From assembly GCF_000730425.1 (NCBI RefSeq), contig NZ_CP008896.1:5456001-5520000 (forward strand): a DNA stretch of 64,000 bases. The letters run 5' to 3'. This DNA comes from Pseudomonas fluorescens. Its GTDB lineage: Bacteria; Pseudomonadota; Gammaproteobacteria; Pseudomonadales; Pseudomonadaceae. The notes under the pieces are model-generated. The model was not told the origin of the DNA. It did not search any database and saw nothing but the letters and a program-made list of their open reading frames with translations. Of the stretch, positions 53,632 to 63,311 are shown in pieces (position 1 is the stretch's first letter; every line of letters starts with the position of its first letter). A program made the position numbers and the translations under genes.

Positions 53632-54408
53632 ATGTGTGAATTATTGGGCATGAGTGCCAACGTACCGACCGATATCGTGTTCAGCTTCACCGGGCTGATG
53701 CAGCGCGGTGGGCGCACCGGCCCGCACCGCGATGGCTGGGGCATTGCCTTCTACGAGGGCCGTGGCCTGCGGCTGTTCCAGGACCCGGCGGCCAGCAGCG
53801 AGTCGGAAGTGGCATTGCTGGTGCAGCGTTATCCGATCAAGAGTGAGGTGGTGATTGGCCATATCCGCCAGGCCAATGTGGGCAAGGTGAGCCTGTCCAA
53901 CACCCATCCGTTCGTGCGCGAATTGTGGGGCCGCAACTGGTGTTTCGCCCACAACGGCCAATTGGCTGACTTCATGCCCCAGGCCACGTTCTACCGTCCG
54001 GTAGGGGATACCGACAGTGAAGCGGCGTTCTGTGACCTGCTCAATCGTGTCCGCGAGGCGTTTCCCGAGCCGGTGGACATCGAGCAGGTGTTGCCGGACC
54101 TGATCGCCGCCTGCGCCGAGTACCGCAGCAAGGGCGTGTTCAACTGCCTGCTCAGTGATGGCGATTGGCTGTTTTGCTACTGTTCGACCAAATTGGCGCA
54201 GATCACCCGTCGCGCGCCATTTGGCCCGGCGCGCCTGAAAGATGTCGACGTGATCGTCGATTTTCAGGCCGAAACAACGCCAAACGATGTAGTAACGGTG
54301 ATTGCCACCGAACCCTTGACCGAAAACGAGACCTGGACCCGCTACGAACCGGGCCAGTGGAGCCTGTGGCGGCGTGGCGAATGCGTCAGTCAGGGCACAA
54401 CTGCATAA
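53632..54408 (+). CDS. Class II glutamine amidotransferase (YafJ-like)
   Basis: Ntn-hydrolase of 258 residues. The start MCELLGMSANVP puts the nucleophile at Cys2. Family landmarks GRTGPHRDGWGIAFYEG, VIGHIRQANVG, NTHPFVRELWGRNWCFAHNG and GDTDSEAAF are intact. Such YafJ-type proteins release ammonia from glutamine, but no synthetase partner is fused or adjacent, and the role is unknown. Followed after 11 bases by the DUF2937 gene. Confidence 0.92.
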   Translation: MCELLGMSANVPTDIVFSFTGLMQRGGRTGPHRDGWGIAFYEGRGLRLFQDPAASSESEVALLVQRYPIKSEVVIGHIRQANVGKVSLSNTHPFVRELWGRNWCFAHNGQLADFMPQATFYRPVGDTDSEAAFCDLLNRVREAFPEPVDIEQVLPDLIAACAEYRSKGVFNCLLSDGDWLFCYCSTKLAQITRRAPFGPARLKDVDVIVDFQAETTPNDVVTVIATEPLTENETWTRYEPGQWSLWRRGECVSQGTTA

Positions 54409-54419
54409 GGACGTCGATT

Positions 54420-54962
54420 ATGTTGCTCAGCTATCTGCGCCTGGTGTTGTTTGCCGTCGGTTTGTTGGTCGGGGTGCAAGTCCCGGGGTTTATCAACGAC
54501 TACGCCAAGCGTGTCGAAGCGCATCTGATCGAGGCCCAGACCGGCCTGCGCGGTTTTGAAAGCACTGCACAACATTTCTTCAATGGCGATTTGCAGGCCC
54601 TGGTCGCCCATTACCGCGCCAGCGATGACCCGGTGTTCCGCAGCGATGCCAACAGCCTGGGCACCTTGCTTGATCGCCAGGTGGCATTGGACAAGCAATT
54701 CCAGGCCATGCAGGGGCCGTGGTACATCCGCGCCCTGCAGGTGGCGGTGGCCGCCGACCCGGACATTCGTCGGGAAACCTGGAACGGCTACAGCTACCAG
54801 ATCCTCCTGACCCCTGAAGCGATGGGCTGGGGACTGGGCGGGGCGATGCTGCTGTCGTTCGGCCTGGAGTGCCTGTTCCGCCTGATCGACTGGGTGGTGC
54901 TGGGTGGCAAGCGCCTGCGCCAGAGCCGGCCGATTGAAGAACGGGACCTCAAGGGCCTGTAG
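54420..54962 (+). CDS. DUF2937 membrane protein
   Basis: Protein of 180 residues with one hydrophobic segment at each end (LRLVLFAVGLLVGVQVPGF and WGLGGAMLLSFGLECLF), enclosing a periplasmic loop with charged helices. The N-terminal VGVQVPGFINDYAKRVEAH matches DUF2937. Function unknown. It probably forms one unit with the amidotransferase gene. Confidence 0.85.
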   Translation: MLLSYLRLVLFAVGLLVGVQVPGFINDYAKRVEAHLIEAQTGLRGFESTAQHFFNGDLQALVAHYRASDDPVFRSDANSLGTLLDRQVALDKQFQAMQGPWYIRALQVAVAADPDIRRETWNGYSYQILLTPEAMGWGLGGAMLLSFGLECLFRLIDWVVLGGKRLRQSRPIEERDLKGL

Positions 54963-54983
54963 GGCATAGGTAGGGCTTGCGTA

Positions 54984-55070
54984 TGTAGGAGCTGGCTTGC
55001 CTGCGATGGCAACACCTCGGTACATCAGTTGCACCGCGTTGATGCCATCGCAGGCAAGCCAGCTCCTACA
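54984..55070. repeat. REP pair, inverted
   Basis: TGTAGGAGCTGGCTTGCCTG and ATCGCAGGCAAGCCAGCTCC face each other between the convergent DUF2937 and lysR genes. Confidence 0.88.
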
Positions 55071-55084
55071 CACACAAGTCAGTT

Positions 55085-56023
55085 TCAATCGGGTTTCTTC
55101 AGTGAGGGGGGTTGACTGAGCACCATGCGCTCTTCGCCCACTTCTTCGGCATACCGCGCCACTACGCGCTGGCACAGTGCAACAATCTCCTCCACCAACT
55201 CCACCCCCACCCGCCACGACACCACCACCGGCAGGTTGGGCAAGCGCTGTGCCATGGGCAGCATGATCAACTCGCCCCGTGCCAACTCTTCGCTGACCAG
55301 CACCGGTGGCAACGCGCCGATACCGAAGCCGTCCCGTAGCAAACGGGTGATGGCCGACACTGAGTTCACGCAGTTCATGCGCGGCGCCGCCACGCCATGG
55401 GCCTGCATCAGGCTCAACACGTCCTGATGCGGATGGGAGTTTTTCGAGTAGGTGATGATCCGTTCCTGGGCCAGTTCGGCCAGGGAGGCATAGTCGCGGT
55501 TGTAGATCGAATGGCTGGCGACGATCCAGCCCATGGGGTGGCTGGCCAGTTCCAGGCTGCGTACCGACTCCTGGCGCAGCAGGTCGGTTTGCAGGATCAG
55601 GTCGAGAAAGCCTTTTTGCAGTTGATCGCAGAGGTTCAACGCGGTATCGGCGACCAATTCGATTTCCACCAGGGGGAAATGGTCCATCAATTCGGTCACC
55701 AACGGGCTGAGCCAGGTATGGATCACCGTGTCCATCGCGCCGATGCGGATACGTCCGATCTTGCTGCTGGTGGTTTCCAGCGACTGCTTGAGCCCCTGCA
55801 GGGTGACCATCATCTGCTCGGCATAATCGAGCACCTTCATCCCATCCGGGGTCAGGCTCACACCTCGCGAGTCACGCAAAAACAGCTTCACCCCCAGCTC
55901 GCTTTCCAGCACGGCAATGCGGCTGGAGATCGAGGCCTGGGTGGTGAACAGCTTCTCTGCCGTCAGCCGGAAACTCTTGAGCCGGGCCACCCAGACGAAG
56001 GTTTCGAGGAACTTCAAATTCAT
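55085..56023 (-). CDS. LysR-family regulator, likely controlling pxpABC
   Basis: Regulator of 312 residues: HTH in FRLTAEKLFTTQASISSRIA, then an effector domain with GRIRIGAMDTVIHTWLSPLV and LLRDGFGIGALPPVLV. It is divergent from pxpA with a 178-base gap that holds a perfect 8-base inverted repeat (56144-56164). By position it should sense 5-oxoproline or a related compound and control its breakdown; this is inferred. Confidence 0.9.
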   Translation of the reverse strand: MNLKFLETFVWVARLKSFRLTAEKLFTTQASISSRIAVLESELGVKLFLRDSRGVSLTPDGMKVLDYAEQMMVTLQGLKQSLETTSSKIGRIRIGAMDTVIHTWLSPLVTELMDHFPLVEIELVADTALNLCDQLQKGFLDLILQTDLLRQESVRSLELASHPMGWIVASHSIYNRDYASLAELAQERIITYSKNSHPHQDVLSLMQAHGVAAPRMNCVNSVSAITRLLRDGFGIGALPPVLVSEELARGELIMLPMAQRLPNLPVVVSWRVGVELVEEIVALCQRVVARYAEEVGEERMVLSQPPSLKKPD

Positions 56024-56143
56024 GGGATCAACTTTTTCTTATGCATGGATCGGTTTTTATTAGTTGGACGCAGCAGTGGCTGCGCGCCAAAAATCGGGCC
56101 GTCTCACGATAAGCGTCGTCGAGGCTCAGGACAACATCGTTGC

Positions 56144-56164
56144 GGGATCTTGGTAAAAGATCCC
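56144..56164. promoter_or_regulatory. Inverted repeat in the pxpA leader
   Basis: GGGATCTT-GGTAA-AAGATCCC, perfect 8-base arms, about 37 bases before the pxpA start. It could be an operator or a leader hairpin; it lacks a T run, so it is not a typical terminator. Confidence 0.5.
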
Positions 56165-56201
56165 ACACTACAAAAAAATAAAACCTACAGGAGTCCTCAG
56201 C

Positions 56202-56945
56202 GTGAGCCGCCTGCTACTGAATTGCGACATCGGCGAAAGTTTTGGCGCCTGGACCATGGGTCTGGATGCCGAGGTCATGCCATTTATTGATTGCGCCAAC
56301 ATCGCCTGCGGTTTTCACGCCGGCGACCCGAGCATCATGCGCAAGACCGTCGCCCTGGCATTGCAGCATGGCGTGCAGATCGGTGCGCACCCGGCCTATC
56401 AGGACCTGGCAGGCTTTGGCCGCCGCTCCATGGCCTATGCGCCCCAGGAACTCCAGGACCTGCTGCATTACCAGATCGGTGCGCTCGAGGGCATTTGCCG
56501 GGCCCAGGGTGGCCGGGTCAGCTACGTCAAGCCCCATGGCGCGATGTACAACGACATGATGGCCAAGCCTGTGCAATTGCGCGCGGTGATCCAGGCCGTG
56601 GCGGCGTATGACGCCAGCCTGCCGTTGATGCTGATGGCCACCCGTGACAACAGCGCCGCCCAGGCCCTGGGTGATGAATATGGCGTGACCCTGTGGTTCG
56701 AAGCCTTTGCCGACCGCGCCTACGACAACGCCGGGCACCTGGTCTCGCGTCAGTTACCCGGGGCGGTGCATCACGATGCACAGGTCATCCTCCAGCAGGC
56801 CCTGAGCATTGCCCGTGGTGAAACCCTGGTCGCCAGCGATGGCAGCCCAGTGCTGTTGCAGGCCCACACCCTCTGCGTGCATGGCGACAACGCCAGCTCG
56901 GTGGCGGCGGTGCAGCGCATTCGCCAGGCGTTGACGCTCCAATGA
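56202..56945 (+). CDS. pxpA: 5-oxoprolinase subunit A
   Basis: LamB/YcsF-family subunit of the ATP-dependent 5-oxoprolinase that opens 5-oxoproline to glutamate. Length 247 residues. [32 protein letters not shown] and [18 protein letters not shown] are the family signature, and [10 protein letters not shown] follows. The start is GTG at 56202 behind CAGGAG. First of three genes coupled by ATGA overlaps. Confidence 0.95.
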   Translation: MSRLLLNCDIGESFGAWTMGLDAEVMPFIDCANIACGFHAGDPSIMRKTVALALQHGVQIGAHPAYQDLAGFGRRSMAYAPQELQDLLHYQIGALEGICRAQGGRVSYVKPHGAMYNDMMAKPVQLRAVIQAVAAYDASLPLMLMATRDNSAAQALGDEYGVTLWFEAFADRAYDNAGHLVSRQLPGAVHHDAQVILQQALSIARGETLVASDGSPVLLQAHTLCVHGDNASSVAAVQRIRQALTLQ

Positions 56946-57646
56946 AACCACGGATCGAAGTAGTGGCCATTGACTGCCTGATGGTGCGCCTGTTTGACGT
57001 GATCGCCGAACACAACATGCCCTGGATGCTCGCCGCCACGCGCCGGCTGCGTGAGGGTTTTGGCGCGGCGCTGGTGGACCTGGTGCCGTCCTACACAACC
57101 TTGATGGTGCATTACGACCTGCTGGCGCTGAGCCCGGCACAGGCACGGGAACTGATTGATCAGGCCCTGACGGATTTGCAGCCGCAGGCCCAGGGCAGCG
57201 GGCAATGTCATGTATTGCCGGTGTGGTACGACCTGAGCGTCGGGCCTGAGCTGAGCTTGCTCGCACAGCGCAGCGGGCTTGAGGTCAACGAGGTGATCCG
57301 GCGCCACAGCCAGCATCATTACCAGGTCTTTGCCCTTGGGTTCGCCCCAGGTTTTGCCTTTATGGGCCTGGTGGAAGAGCAACTTGCCGCCCCGCGCCTG
57401 GGCACCCCGCGCAAACGCGTGGCGCCGGGCAGCGTCGGCATCGCCGAGCGGCAGACTGCCGCCTATCCGGTGGAGTCCCCGGGGGGCTGGAACCTGATCG
57501 GTCGCACCCCGGCCAAACTGTTTGACCGTGAGCGCGACGGCTACAGCCTGGTGCAGCCAGGCGACAGTGTGCGTTTCGAAAGCATCGGGCGCGCTGAATT
57601 TATCAACCTGGGTGGCGACGACACGCCCTTGGAGGCCCAGGCATGA
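56942..57646 (+). CDS. pxpB: 5-oxoprolinase subunit B
   Basis: KipI-like subunit of 5-oxoprolinase, 234 residues. Signatures: [13 protein letters not shown] in the N-terminal half, [14 protein letters not shown], and [15 protein letters not shown] with [19 protein letters not shown] in the C-terminal cyclophilin-like half. [10 protein letters not shown] near the end binds in the PxpBC complex. It overlaps pxpA by 4 bases and pxpC by 4 bases. Confidence 0.95.
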   Translation: MKPRIEVVAIDCLMVRLFDVIAEHNMPWMLAATRRLREGFGAALVDLVPSYTTLMVHYDLLALSPAQARELIDQALTDLQPQAQGSGQCHVLPVWYDLSVGPELSLLAQRSGLEVNEVIRRHSQHHYQVFALGFAPGFAFMGLVEEQLAAPRLGTPRKRVAPGSVGIAERQTAAYPVESPGGWNLIGRTPAKLFDRERDGYSLVQPGDSVRFESIGRAEFINLGGDDTPLEAQA

Positions 57647-58557
57647 GTCGCTTGTTGATCGAGGCCAGCACCGCGCTGTGCCTGTTGCAGGATGCCGGAC
57701 GCTTTGGTGTGCGGCACCTGGGCGTGACCCAGGGCGGCGCGTTGGATTGGGTGTCGATGTCCTGGGCCAACTGGCTGCTGGGCAATCCGCTGGATGCGCC
57801 GGTGGTGGAAGTCACCCTGGGCGGTTTTACCGTCCAGGCTGAGGACTATTGCATGTTGGCCCTGGCCGGCGCGGACCTGGGGGCGTATATCGACGAGCGC
57901 GCCATCAGCCCGGGTCGCAGTTTCATTCTGCAAAAAGGCCAGCGCTTGCGCTTCACCCAGCCACACCGGGGTGCGCGGGCTTACCTGGCGGCGCCGGGCG
58001 GTTTTGATGCGCCCAAGGTGCTGGGCAGTTGTGCCAGTGTCGGGCGCGAAGCCTTGGGCGGGCTGGATGGGTTTGGTCGGGCCTTGGCCGAAGGCGCCTC
58101 GCTGGGGTATTCCGGTATGGGCAGTCACTTGCGTGAGCTGCCGGTTGAGCGGTTGCAGCCTGCGACGCCCCTCGACGTGATCCTCGGCGCGCAGATCGGC
58201 CAGTTCAGCGGCCAGAGCCTGTTCGATGCCTTCAATACCGAATGGGCCCTGGACAGCCGGGCCGACCGCATGGGTGTGCGCCTGTTGGGCACGCCGTTGC
58301 AGTATCAGGGGCCGTCGCTGATCTCGGAAGGCATTCCATTGGGCGCGATCCAGGTGCCGCCGGATGGGCAGCCGATTGTGCTGCTCAATGACCGGCAGAC
58401 CATTGGCGGCTACCCGCGATTGGGCGCGTTGACGCCGTTGTCATTGGCGCGCCTGGCCCAGTGCCTGCCGGGGGAGACGGTGCGGTTGGCGCCGGTGATG
58501 CAGGAGACGGCACATCGTGAGCACCTGAGCTATTTGCAGCGATTTACGAACCGCTAA
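57643..58557 (+). CDS. pxpC: 5-oxoprolinase subunit C
   Basis: KipA-like (biotin-dependent carboxyltransferase-like) subunit, 304 residues. Typical blocks: LLQDAGRFGVRHLGVTQGGA, LGNPLDAPVVEVTLGGF, GARAYLAAPGGFDAPKVLGS and DRMGVRLLGTPLQ, then IPLGAIQVPPDGQPIVLLND. Last gene of the operon, followed by a REP pair. Together PxpABC convert 5-oxoproline, a damage product of glutamate and glutamine, to glutamate. Confidence 0.95.
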   Translation: MSRLLIEASTALCLLQDAGRFGVRHLGVTQGGALDWVSMSWANWLLGNPLDAPVVEVTLGGFTVQAEDYCMLALAGADLGAYIDERAISPGRSFILQKGQRLRFTQPHRGARAYLAAPGGFDAPKVLGSCASVGREALGGLDGFGRALAEGASLGYSGMGSHLRELPVERLQPATPLDVILGAQIGQFSGQSLFDAFNTEWALDSRADRMGVRLLGTPLQYQGPSLISEGIPLGAIQVPPDGQPIVLLNDRQTIGGYPRLGALTPLSLARLAQCLPGETVRLAPVMQETAHREHLSYLQRFTNR

Positions 58558-58560
58558 AAG

Positions 58561-58654
58561 CATCGCCGGCAAGCCCGCTCCCACATGTGGACTGCGTTCA
58601 CACAGTAAAATATGTGAATGCGCTCCATGTGGGAGCTGGCTTGCCGGCGATAGC
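58561..58654. repeat. REP pair, inverted
   Basis: CATCGCCGGCAAGCCCGCTC and ATGTGGGAGCTGGCTTGCCG face each other between the convergent pxpC and VWA genes. Confidence 0.85.
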
Positions 58655-58671
58655 GTCAGTGAATTGCCCAC

Positions 58672-59850
58672 CTATTTGGAAAGAAAACGCATCCCTTCTT
58701 CCAATCCCCGCAAGGTCAGCGGATACATCTGGTCCTCAATCAAATCCCGCACGATGTTGGTCGACGAGGTATAGCCCCAGGTATCTTTCGGGTACGGATT
58801 GATCCAGATCAGCTTCTTGTACTTCTCCATGAACCGTTGCATCCACACATAGCCGGGCTCCTCGTTCCAGTGCTCTACGCTGCCACCGGCCTGGGTGATT
58901 TCGTAGGGGGCCATGGCCGCGTCGCCGATGAATATCACCTTGTAGTCGGCGCCGTACTTGTGCAGCAAATCCTGGGTCGAGGTGCGTTCGGAGGTGCGGC
59001 GCATGTTGTTCTTCCACACCGATTCATAAATGAAGTTGTGGAAGTAGAAGTACTCCAGGTGCTTGAACTCGGTCTTGCAGGCCGAGAACAATTCCTCGCA
59101 GATCTTCACATGGGCATCCATCGAACCGCCGATGTCGAACAGCAACAGCAGCTTGACCGTGTTGCGCCGTTCCGGACGCATCTGGATATTCAGCAGGCCG
59201 GCGTCACGGGCGGTGTGGTCGATGGTGCCATCGATATCCAGCTCTTCGGCCGCACCCTGGCGCGCGAACTTGCGCAGGCGACGCAGGGCCACCTTGATAT
59301 TGCGCGTGCCCAGTTCCACCGAGTCATCGAGGTTCTTGTACTCGCGCTGGTCCCAGACCTTGACCGCCTTGCCCTGGCGCTTGCCGGCATCGCCCACGCG
59401 AATGCCCTCGGGGTTGAAACCGCCGGAACCGAACGGGCTGGTGCCGCCGGTACCGATCCATTTGTTGCCGCCGGCGTGGCGTTCCTTCTGTTCTTCCAGG
59501 CGTTTCTTGAACTCTTCGATCAGCTTGTCCAGGCCACCCAGGGACTGGATCTGCGCGCGCTCCTCATCGGTCAGCGAGCGCTCGAACTCCTTGCGCAGCC
59601 AGTCTTCGGGAATCAGCGCCTGCAAGTGATCGTCGAGTTTTTCCAGGCCGTTGAAGTAGGCGCCGAAGGCCCGGTCAAACTTGTCGAAATGGCGCTCGTC
59701 CTTTACCAGGATCGCCCGGGACAAGTAATAGAACTCGTCCATGTCAGCGAAGGTCACCCGCTGTTTCAGGGCATTGATCAGGTCCAGCAGCTCACGCACC
59801 GAGACCGGCACCTTGGCTGCACGCATTTCATTGAACAGGTTGAGCAGCAT
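58672..59850 (-). CDS. VWA-domain protein, CoxE-like partner of the MoxR ATPase
   Basis: Protein of 392 residues with a C-terminal von Willebrand A domain. The MIDAS metal site begins LLLLFDIGGSMDAHV, DxGxS instead of the usual DxSxS, and continues with IFIGDAAMAPYEI. The N-terminal half is helical and charged (KRLEEQKERHAGGNKW). It follows the MoxR gene by 11 bases. MoxR-VWA pairs act as chaperones in maturing enzymes or complexes; the client here is unknown. Confidence 0.88.
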   Translation of the reverse strand: MLLNLFNEMRAAKVPVSVRELLDLINALKQRVTFADMDEFYYLSRAILVKDERHFDKFDRAFGAYFNGLEKLDDHLQALIPEDWLRKEFERSLTDEERAQIQSLGGLDKLIEEFKKRLEEQKERHAGGNKWIGTGGTSPFGSGGFNPEGIRVGDAGKRQGKAVKVWDQREYKNLDDSVELGTRNIKVALRRLRKFARQGAAEELDIDGTIDHTARDAGLLNIQMRPERRNTVKLLLLFDIGGSMDAHVKICEELFSACKTEFKHLEYFYFHNFIYESVWKNNMRRTSERTSTQDLLHKYGADYKVIFIGDAAMAPYEITQAGGSVEHWNEEPGYVWMQRFMEKYKKLIWINPYPKDTWGYTSSTNIVRDLIEDQMYPLTLRGLEEGMRFLSK

Positions 59851-59861
59851 GGCAAAAGCCC

Positions 59862-60707
59862 TTATCGAGTGCCGCGACGGCTCATGAACGCCAAGCGCTC
59901 AAGCAGTTGTACGTCCTGCTCGTTTTTCACCAGGGCGCCGGCCAGTGGCGGGATAGCCTTGGTCGGATCACGCTCGCGCAGTACGGCTTCGCCGATATTG
60001 TCGGCCATCAGCAGTTTGAGCCAGTCCACCAGTTCGGAGGTGGAGGGCTTTTTCTTCAGGCCCGGTACCTTGCGTACGTCGAAGAACACGTCCAGCGCCT
60101 CGCTGACCAGGTCTTTCTTGATGTGCGGGTAGTGCACGTCGACGATTTTCTGCAGGGTGGTGCGGTCGGGGAAGGCGATGTAGTGGAAGAAGCAGCGACG
60201 CAGGAAGGCATCCGGCAGCTCTTTCTCGTTGTTGGAGGTAATGATGATGATCGGGCGTTTCTTGGCCTTGATGGTCTCGTCGATTTCGTAGACGTAGAAC
60301 TCCATCTTGTCGAGTTCTTGCAACAGGTCGTTGGGGAACTCGATATCGGCCTTGTCGATCTCGTCGATCAGCAGGATCACCCGCTCTTCAGACTCGAACG
60401 CCTCCCACAACTTGCCCTTCTTCAGGTAGTTGCGCACGTCGTGGACCTTGTCCACGCCCAACTGCGAATCGCGCAGGCGGCTGACCGCATCGTATTCATA
60501 CAGGCCCTGGTGCGCCTTGGTCGTGGACTTGATGTGCCAGGTGATCAACCGGGCCCCGAACGATTCAGCCAGTTGTTCGGCGAGCATGGTCTTGCCGGTG
60601 CCCGGCTCGCCCTTGACCAGCAGCGGCCGCTCCAGCGTGATGGCAGCGTTGACGGCCAGTTTCAGGTCATCGGTGGCAACGTAGGCCTGGGTGCCTTCGA
60701 ACTTCAT
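59862..60707 (-). CDS. MoxR-family AAA+ ATPase
   Basis: ATPase of 281 residues. Walker A LLVKGEPGTGKTMLAEQLA near residue 30, Walker B VILLIDEIDKAD, sensor 1 IIIITSNNEKELPDAFLRRC with the arginine finger. The remainder is the helical lid. First gene of the pair with the VWA protein, a widely found MoxR-CoxE arrangement with roles in complex assembly. Confidence 0.92.
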   Translation of the reverse strand: MKFEGTQAYVATDDLKLAVNAAITLERPLLVKGEPGTGKTMLAEQLAESFGARLITWHIKSTTKAHQGLYEYDAVSRLRDSQLGVDKVHDVRNYLKKGKLWEAFESEERVILLIDEIDKADIEFPNDLLQELDKMEFYVYEIDETIKAKKRPIIIITSNNEKELPDAFLRRCFFHYIAFPDRTTLQKIVDVHYPHIKKDLVSEALDVFFDVRKVPGLKKKPSTSELVDWLKLLMADNIGEAVLRERDPTKAIPPLAGALVKNEQDVQLLERLAFMSRRGTR

Positions 60708-60821
60708 TTCTCAATCCTCGAACATGACGCCGGTAGTCAGCATGCCTGCGACTATAGCGCGCAGCCCCGGTGACTGTGAACGCAGACGGGTTATTCAGTC
60801 TCTGAATGACCGGTCACGCCT

Positions 60822-60888
60822 TGTGGGAGCCGGCTTGCCGACGATGGGGCCCTTGAGGACGCTATCGCCGGCAAGCCGGTTCCTACAG
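60822..60888. repeat. REP pair, inverted
   Basis: TGTGGGAGCCGGCTTGCCGA and CTATCGCCGGCAAGCCGGTT face each other; the right end touches the stop codon of the DUF748 gene. Confidence 0.85.
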
Positions 60889-61953
60889 GGGTTTGGGTTG
60901 TTCGTAGCGGGCATTGAACGCGTGGACAAAACCATTGCGCAAAATCTGCAAAAACGCCTGGAATGCGCTGATATCCTGCTGATGAACGCTGCCACTCAGT
61001 TCCACCCGGGTGGCGAACTGGTTTTTGCTCTGGTTCTTCAGCACGGTTTCGCCGGCACCGACTACGGCTTCCCAGATCGAGCGGAAAATCCCCTTGTCCT
61101 TGTTCTCCACATCCTGCTGCCAGTCGAACACTTCCACATCCCGCAGCAGCGGCTTGATATAGCCGGTCAATTGGGCCTTTTCGGCCTGGGCCTCGATGAC
61201 TACGTCGCCGGTGCCGGCATTGAAATCGAACTTGCCGTAGGCCGAGGCGAAGTCGTTCAGGCGTTTGAGCTGGATATCACGGGCGCGAAAGCGGAACTCG
61301 AAGTCTTCAAAATTGCTCAGCGGGTCGAAGGTCGCGCTGGCTTCCAGCGGCGCATGCCCCAGCAACAGAGCCTTGCCATCAAAGCGCGCATCGCGCTTGC
61401 CTTGCACATCCACCACATTGGTCAGGTTGTAGAAGCTGGCGTTGACCTGGGTGGCGCTCATATTGACCGGCGGTTTGGAATTGAAGTTGCGGAAGGCGAC
61501 TTTGCCGTCGTCGATGCGCACTTCGTTGAGGGTGATGGGCAGGAGTTTGCCCAGTTGCGCCCGCCAATCGGTGCCGCGACCGGTCTGGGACGCCTGTTTG
61601 TTGGCGCCGCCGTCGACGAAGTTGAGCTCCGGCTGGATAAATTGCACTTGGGCTACCACCGCGTGGTCGTACCACAAGGAGTGCCAGCTCACCGACAGGT
61701 CGATCACCGGCGCTTTGACGAAGGGTACAGGCACCTTGCCATCGACCTTGACGATCTGCAGGCCATTGATCCGGTACGCGCCGCGCCACAGGGCCAGGTC
61801 GACATCCGTCACCTGGCCGCGGTAGTCGCCCATGTCGGCGAGTTTTTCATTGAGGTAGTTGCGCACCAGGTAGGGGAGGGCGATATGCACTGCCGCGAGG
61901 ACGACCACCAGCGTGGCGAGCGTCCAGAGCGGCCAACGGTAGCGACGCTTCAT
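60883..61953 (-). CDS. DUF748-domain envelope protein
   Basis: Protein of 356 residues, anchored by an N-terminal helix (WPLWTLATLVVVLAAVHIAL) with the rest in the periplasm. The middle carries AsmA/DUF748-like beta strands (FVKAPVIDLSVSWHSLWYDH, LNEVRIDDGKVAFRNF). Related proteins belong to the large beta-groove lipid-transport or envelope-integrity families, but no function is known here. The start MKRRYRWPLW has AGGGAG upstream; a longer frame overlapping the divergent cysK start is rejected. Confidence 0.85.
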   Translation of the reverse strand: MKRRYRWPLWTLATLVVVLAAVHIALPYLVRNYLNEKLADMGDYRGQVTDVDLALWRGAYRINGLQIVKVDGKVPVPFVKAPVIDLSVSWHSLWYDHAVVAQVQFIQPELNFVDGGANKQASQTGRGTDWRAQLGKLLPITLNEVRIDDGKVAFRNFNSKPPVNMSATQVNASFYNLTNVVDVQGKRDARFDGKALLLGHAPLEASATFDPLSNFEDFEFRFRARDIQLKRLNDFASAYGKFDFNAGTGDVVIEAQAEKAQLTGYIKPLLRDVEVFDWQQDVENKDKGIFRSIWEAVVGAGETVLKNQSKNQFATRVELSGSVHQQDISAFQAFLQILRNGFVHAFNARYEQPKPL

Positions 61954-62077
61954 AGGTTTTGGCTCCCTGTGTATAGGCGGTTGACTACGCAGACAGCGGC
62001 AACGTTCCTCGACTGGACGCCTTGGAACACGAGGCATACCCTTGTTGCCTTCTTGAAACCGCCTAAAGGACCCCGCC

Positions 62078-63052
62078 ATGAGCCGCATTTTTGCAGACAA
62101 CGCGCACTCCATCGGTAACACGCCCCTGGTTCAGATCAACCGTATCGCGCCCCGTGGCGTGACTATCCTGGCCAAGATCGAAGGGCGTAACCCTGGGTAT
62201 TCGGTGAAGTGCCGGATTGGCGCGAACATGATCTGGGACGCGGAAAGCAGCGGCAAACTCAAGCCGGGCATGACCATCGTCGAACCGACCTCGGGCAACA
62301 CAGGGATTGGCCTGGCCTTCGTTGCCGCCGCCCGTGGCTACAAGTTGCTACTGACCATGCCGGCATCCATGAGCATCGAGCGGCGCAAGGTGCTCAAGGC
62401 GCTGGGCGCCGAACTGGTGCTGACGGAGCCGGCCAAGGGCATGAAAGGCGCCATCGAGAAAGCCGGCGAAATCCTTGCCAGCGACCCGGCGACCTATTTC
62501 ATGCCGGCCCAGTTCGACAACCCGGCCAACCCGGCCATCCATGAGAAAACCACCGGCCCGGAAATCTGGAATGACACCGACGGCGCGGTGGATGTGCTGG
62601 TAGCGGGTGTCGGCACGGGGGGGACCATCAGCGGCGTGTCGCGCTATATCAAGAACACGGCGGGCAAGCCGATCCTCTCGGTGGCGGTGGAGCCCATCAG
62701 TTCCCCGGTGATTACCCAGGCGCTGGCGGGCGAAGAAATCAAGCCCAGCCCCCACAAGATTCAGGGCATTGGCGCAGGCTTTGTGCCGAAGAACCTCGAC
62801 TTGTCGATGGTGGACCGGGTGGAGTTGGTCAGTGATGAGGAGTCCAAGGCCATGGCCCTGCGCCTGATGCAGGAAGAAGGCATCCTGTGCGGGATTTCCT
62901 GTGGCGCGGCGATGGCCGTGGCCGTGCGCCTGGCCGAGAAGCCGGAAATGCAGGGCAAGACCATCGTGGTGATCCTGCCGGACTCCGGCGAGCGCTACCT
63001 GTCGAGCATGCTGTTCAGCGATCTGTTCACCGACCAGGAAAACCAGGCCTGA
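62078..63052 (+). CDS. cysK: Cysteine synthase A (O-acetylserine sulfhydrylase)
   Basis: PLP enzyme making cysteine from O-acetylserine and sulfide, 324 residues. The PLP lysine lies in [17 protein letters not shown], the substrate loop is [17 protein letters not shown], and the phosphate loop is [16 protein letters not shown]. Length and the NPGYSVKCR form fit CysK better than the shorter CysM. Divergent from the DUF748 gene with 124 bases between. Confidence 0.93.
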   Translation: MSRIFADNAHSIGNTPLVQINRIAPRGVTILAKIEGRNPGYSVKCRIGANMIWDAESSGKLKPGMTIVEPTSGNTGIGLAFVAAARGYKLLLTMPASMSIERRKVLKALGAELVLTEPAKGMKGAIEKAGEILASDPATYFMPAQFDNPANPAIHEKTTGPEIWNDTDGAVDVLVAGVGTGGTISGVSRYIKNTAGKPILSVAVEPISSPVITQALAGEEIKPSPHKIQGIGAGFVPKNLDLSMVDRVELVSDEESKAMALRLMQEEGILCGISCGAAMAVAVRLAEKPEMQGKTIVVILPDSGERYLSSMLFSDLFTDQENQA

Positions 63053-63054
63053 GC

Positions 63055-63127
63055 CTTGTAGGCCCAGGCTTGAGCGCGATGGCGCCGTGACCGATAAGTC
63101 GCCATCGCCAGTAAGCCGGCTCCGGGC
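63055..63127. repeat. Degenerate REP pair
   Basis: TTGTAGGCCCAGGCTTGAGC and CGCCATCGCCAGTAAGCCGG are diverged REP cores facing each other just after cysK. Confidence 0.5.
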
Positions 63128-63311
63128 GAAATCGGGTTGATCCATATCAGCCCGGTTTTATGCCTCTTATGCATAATTGATTGCTCGCCGCGCGCCCCTT
63201 AAAACGGATTGTTGGGTCACGCGGGTTTTTCCTCCGGCCCGGAGTGTTTATCATGGCCGGCTGCTATGTCGGGTTTCCCGCTGCCGGGAGGCTATTTCCA
63301 GGAGTTGCTGC

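Noticed and set aside
62078..63052. Calling the cysteine synthase CysM
   Set aside because: Length (324) and the segments [13 protein letters not shown] and [16 protein letters not shown] agree with CysK; CysM is shorter and differs there.
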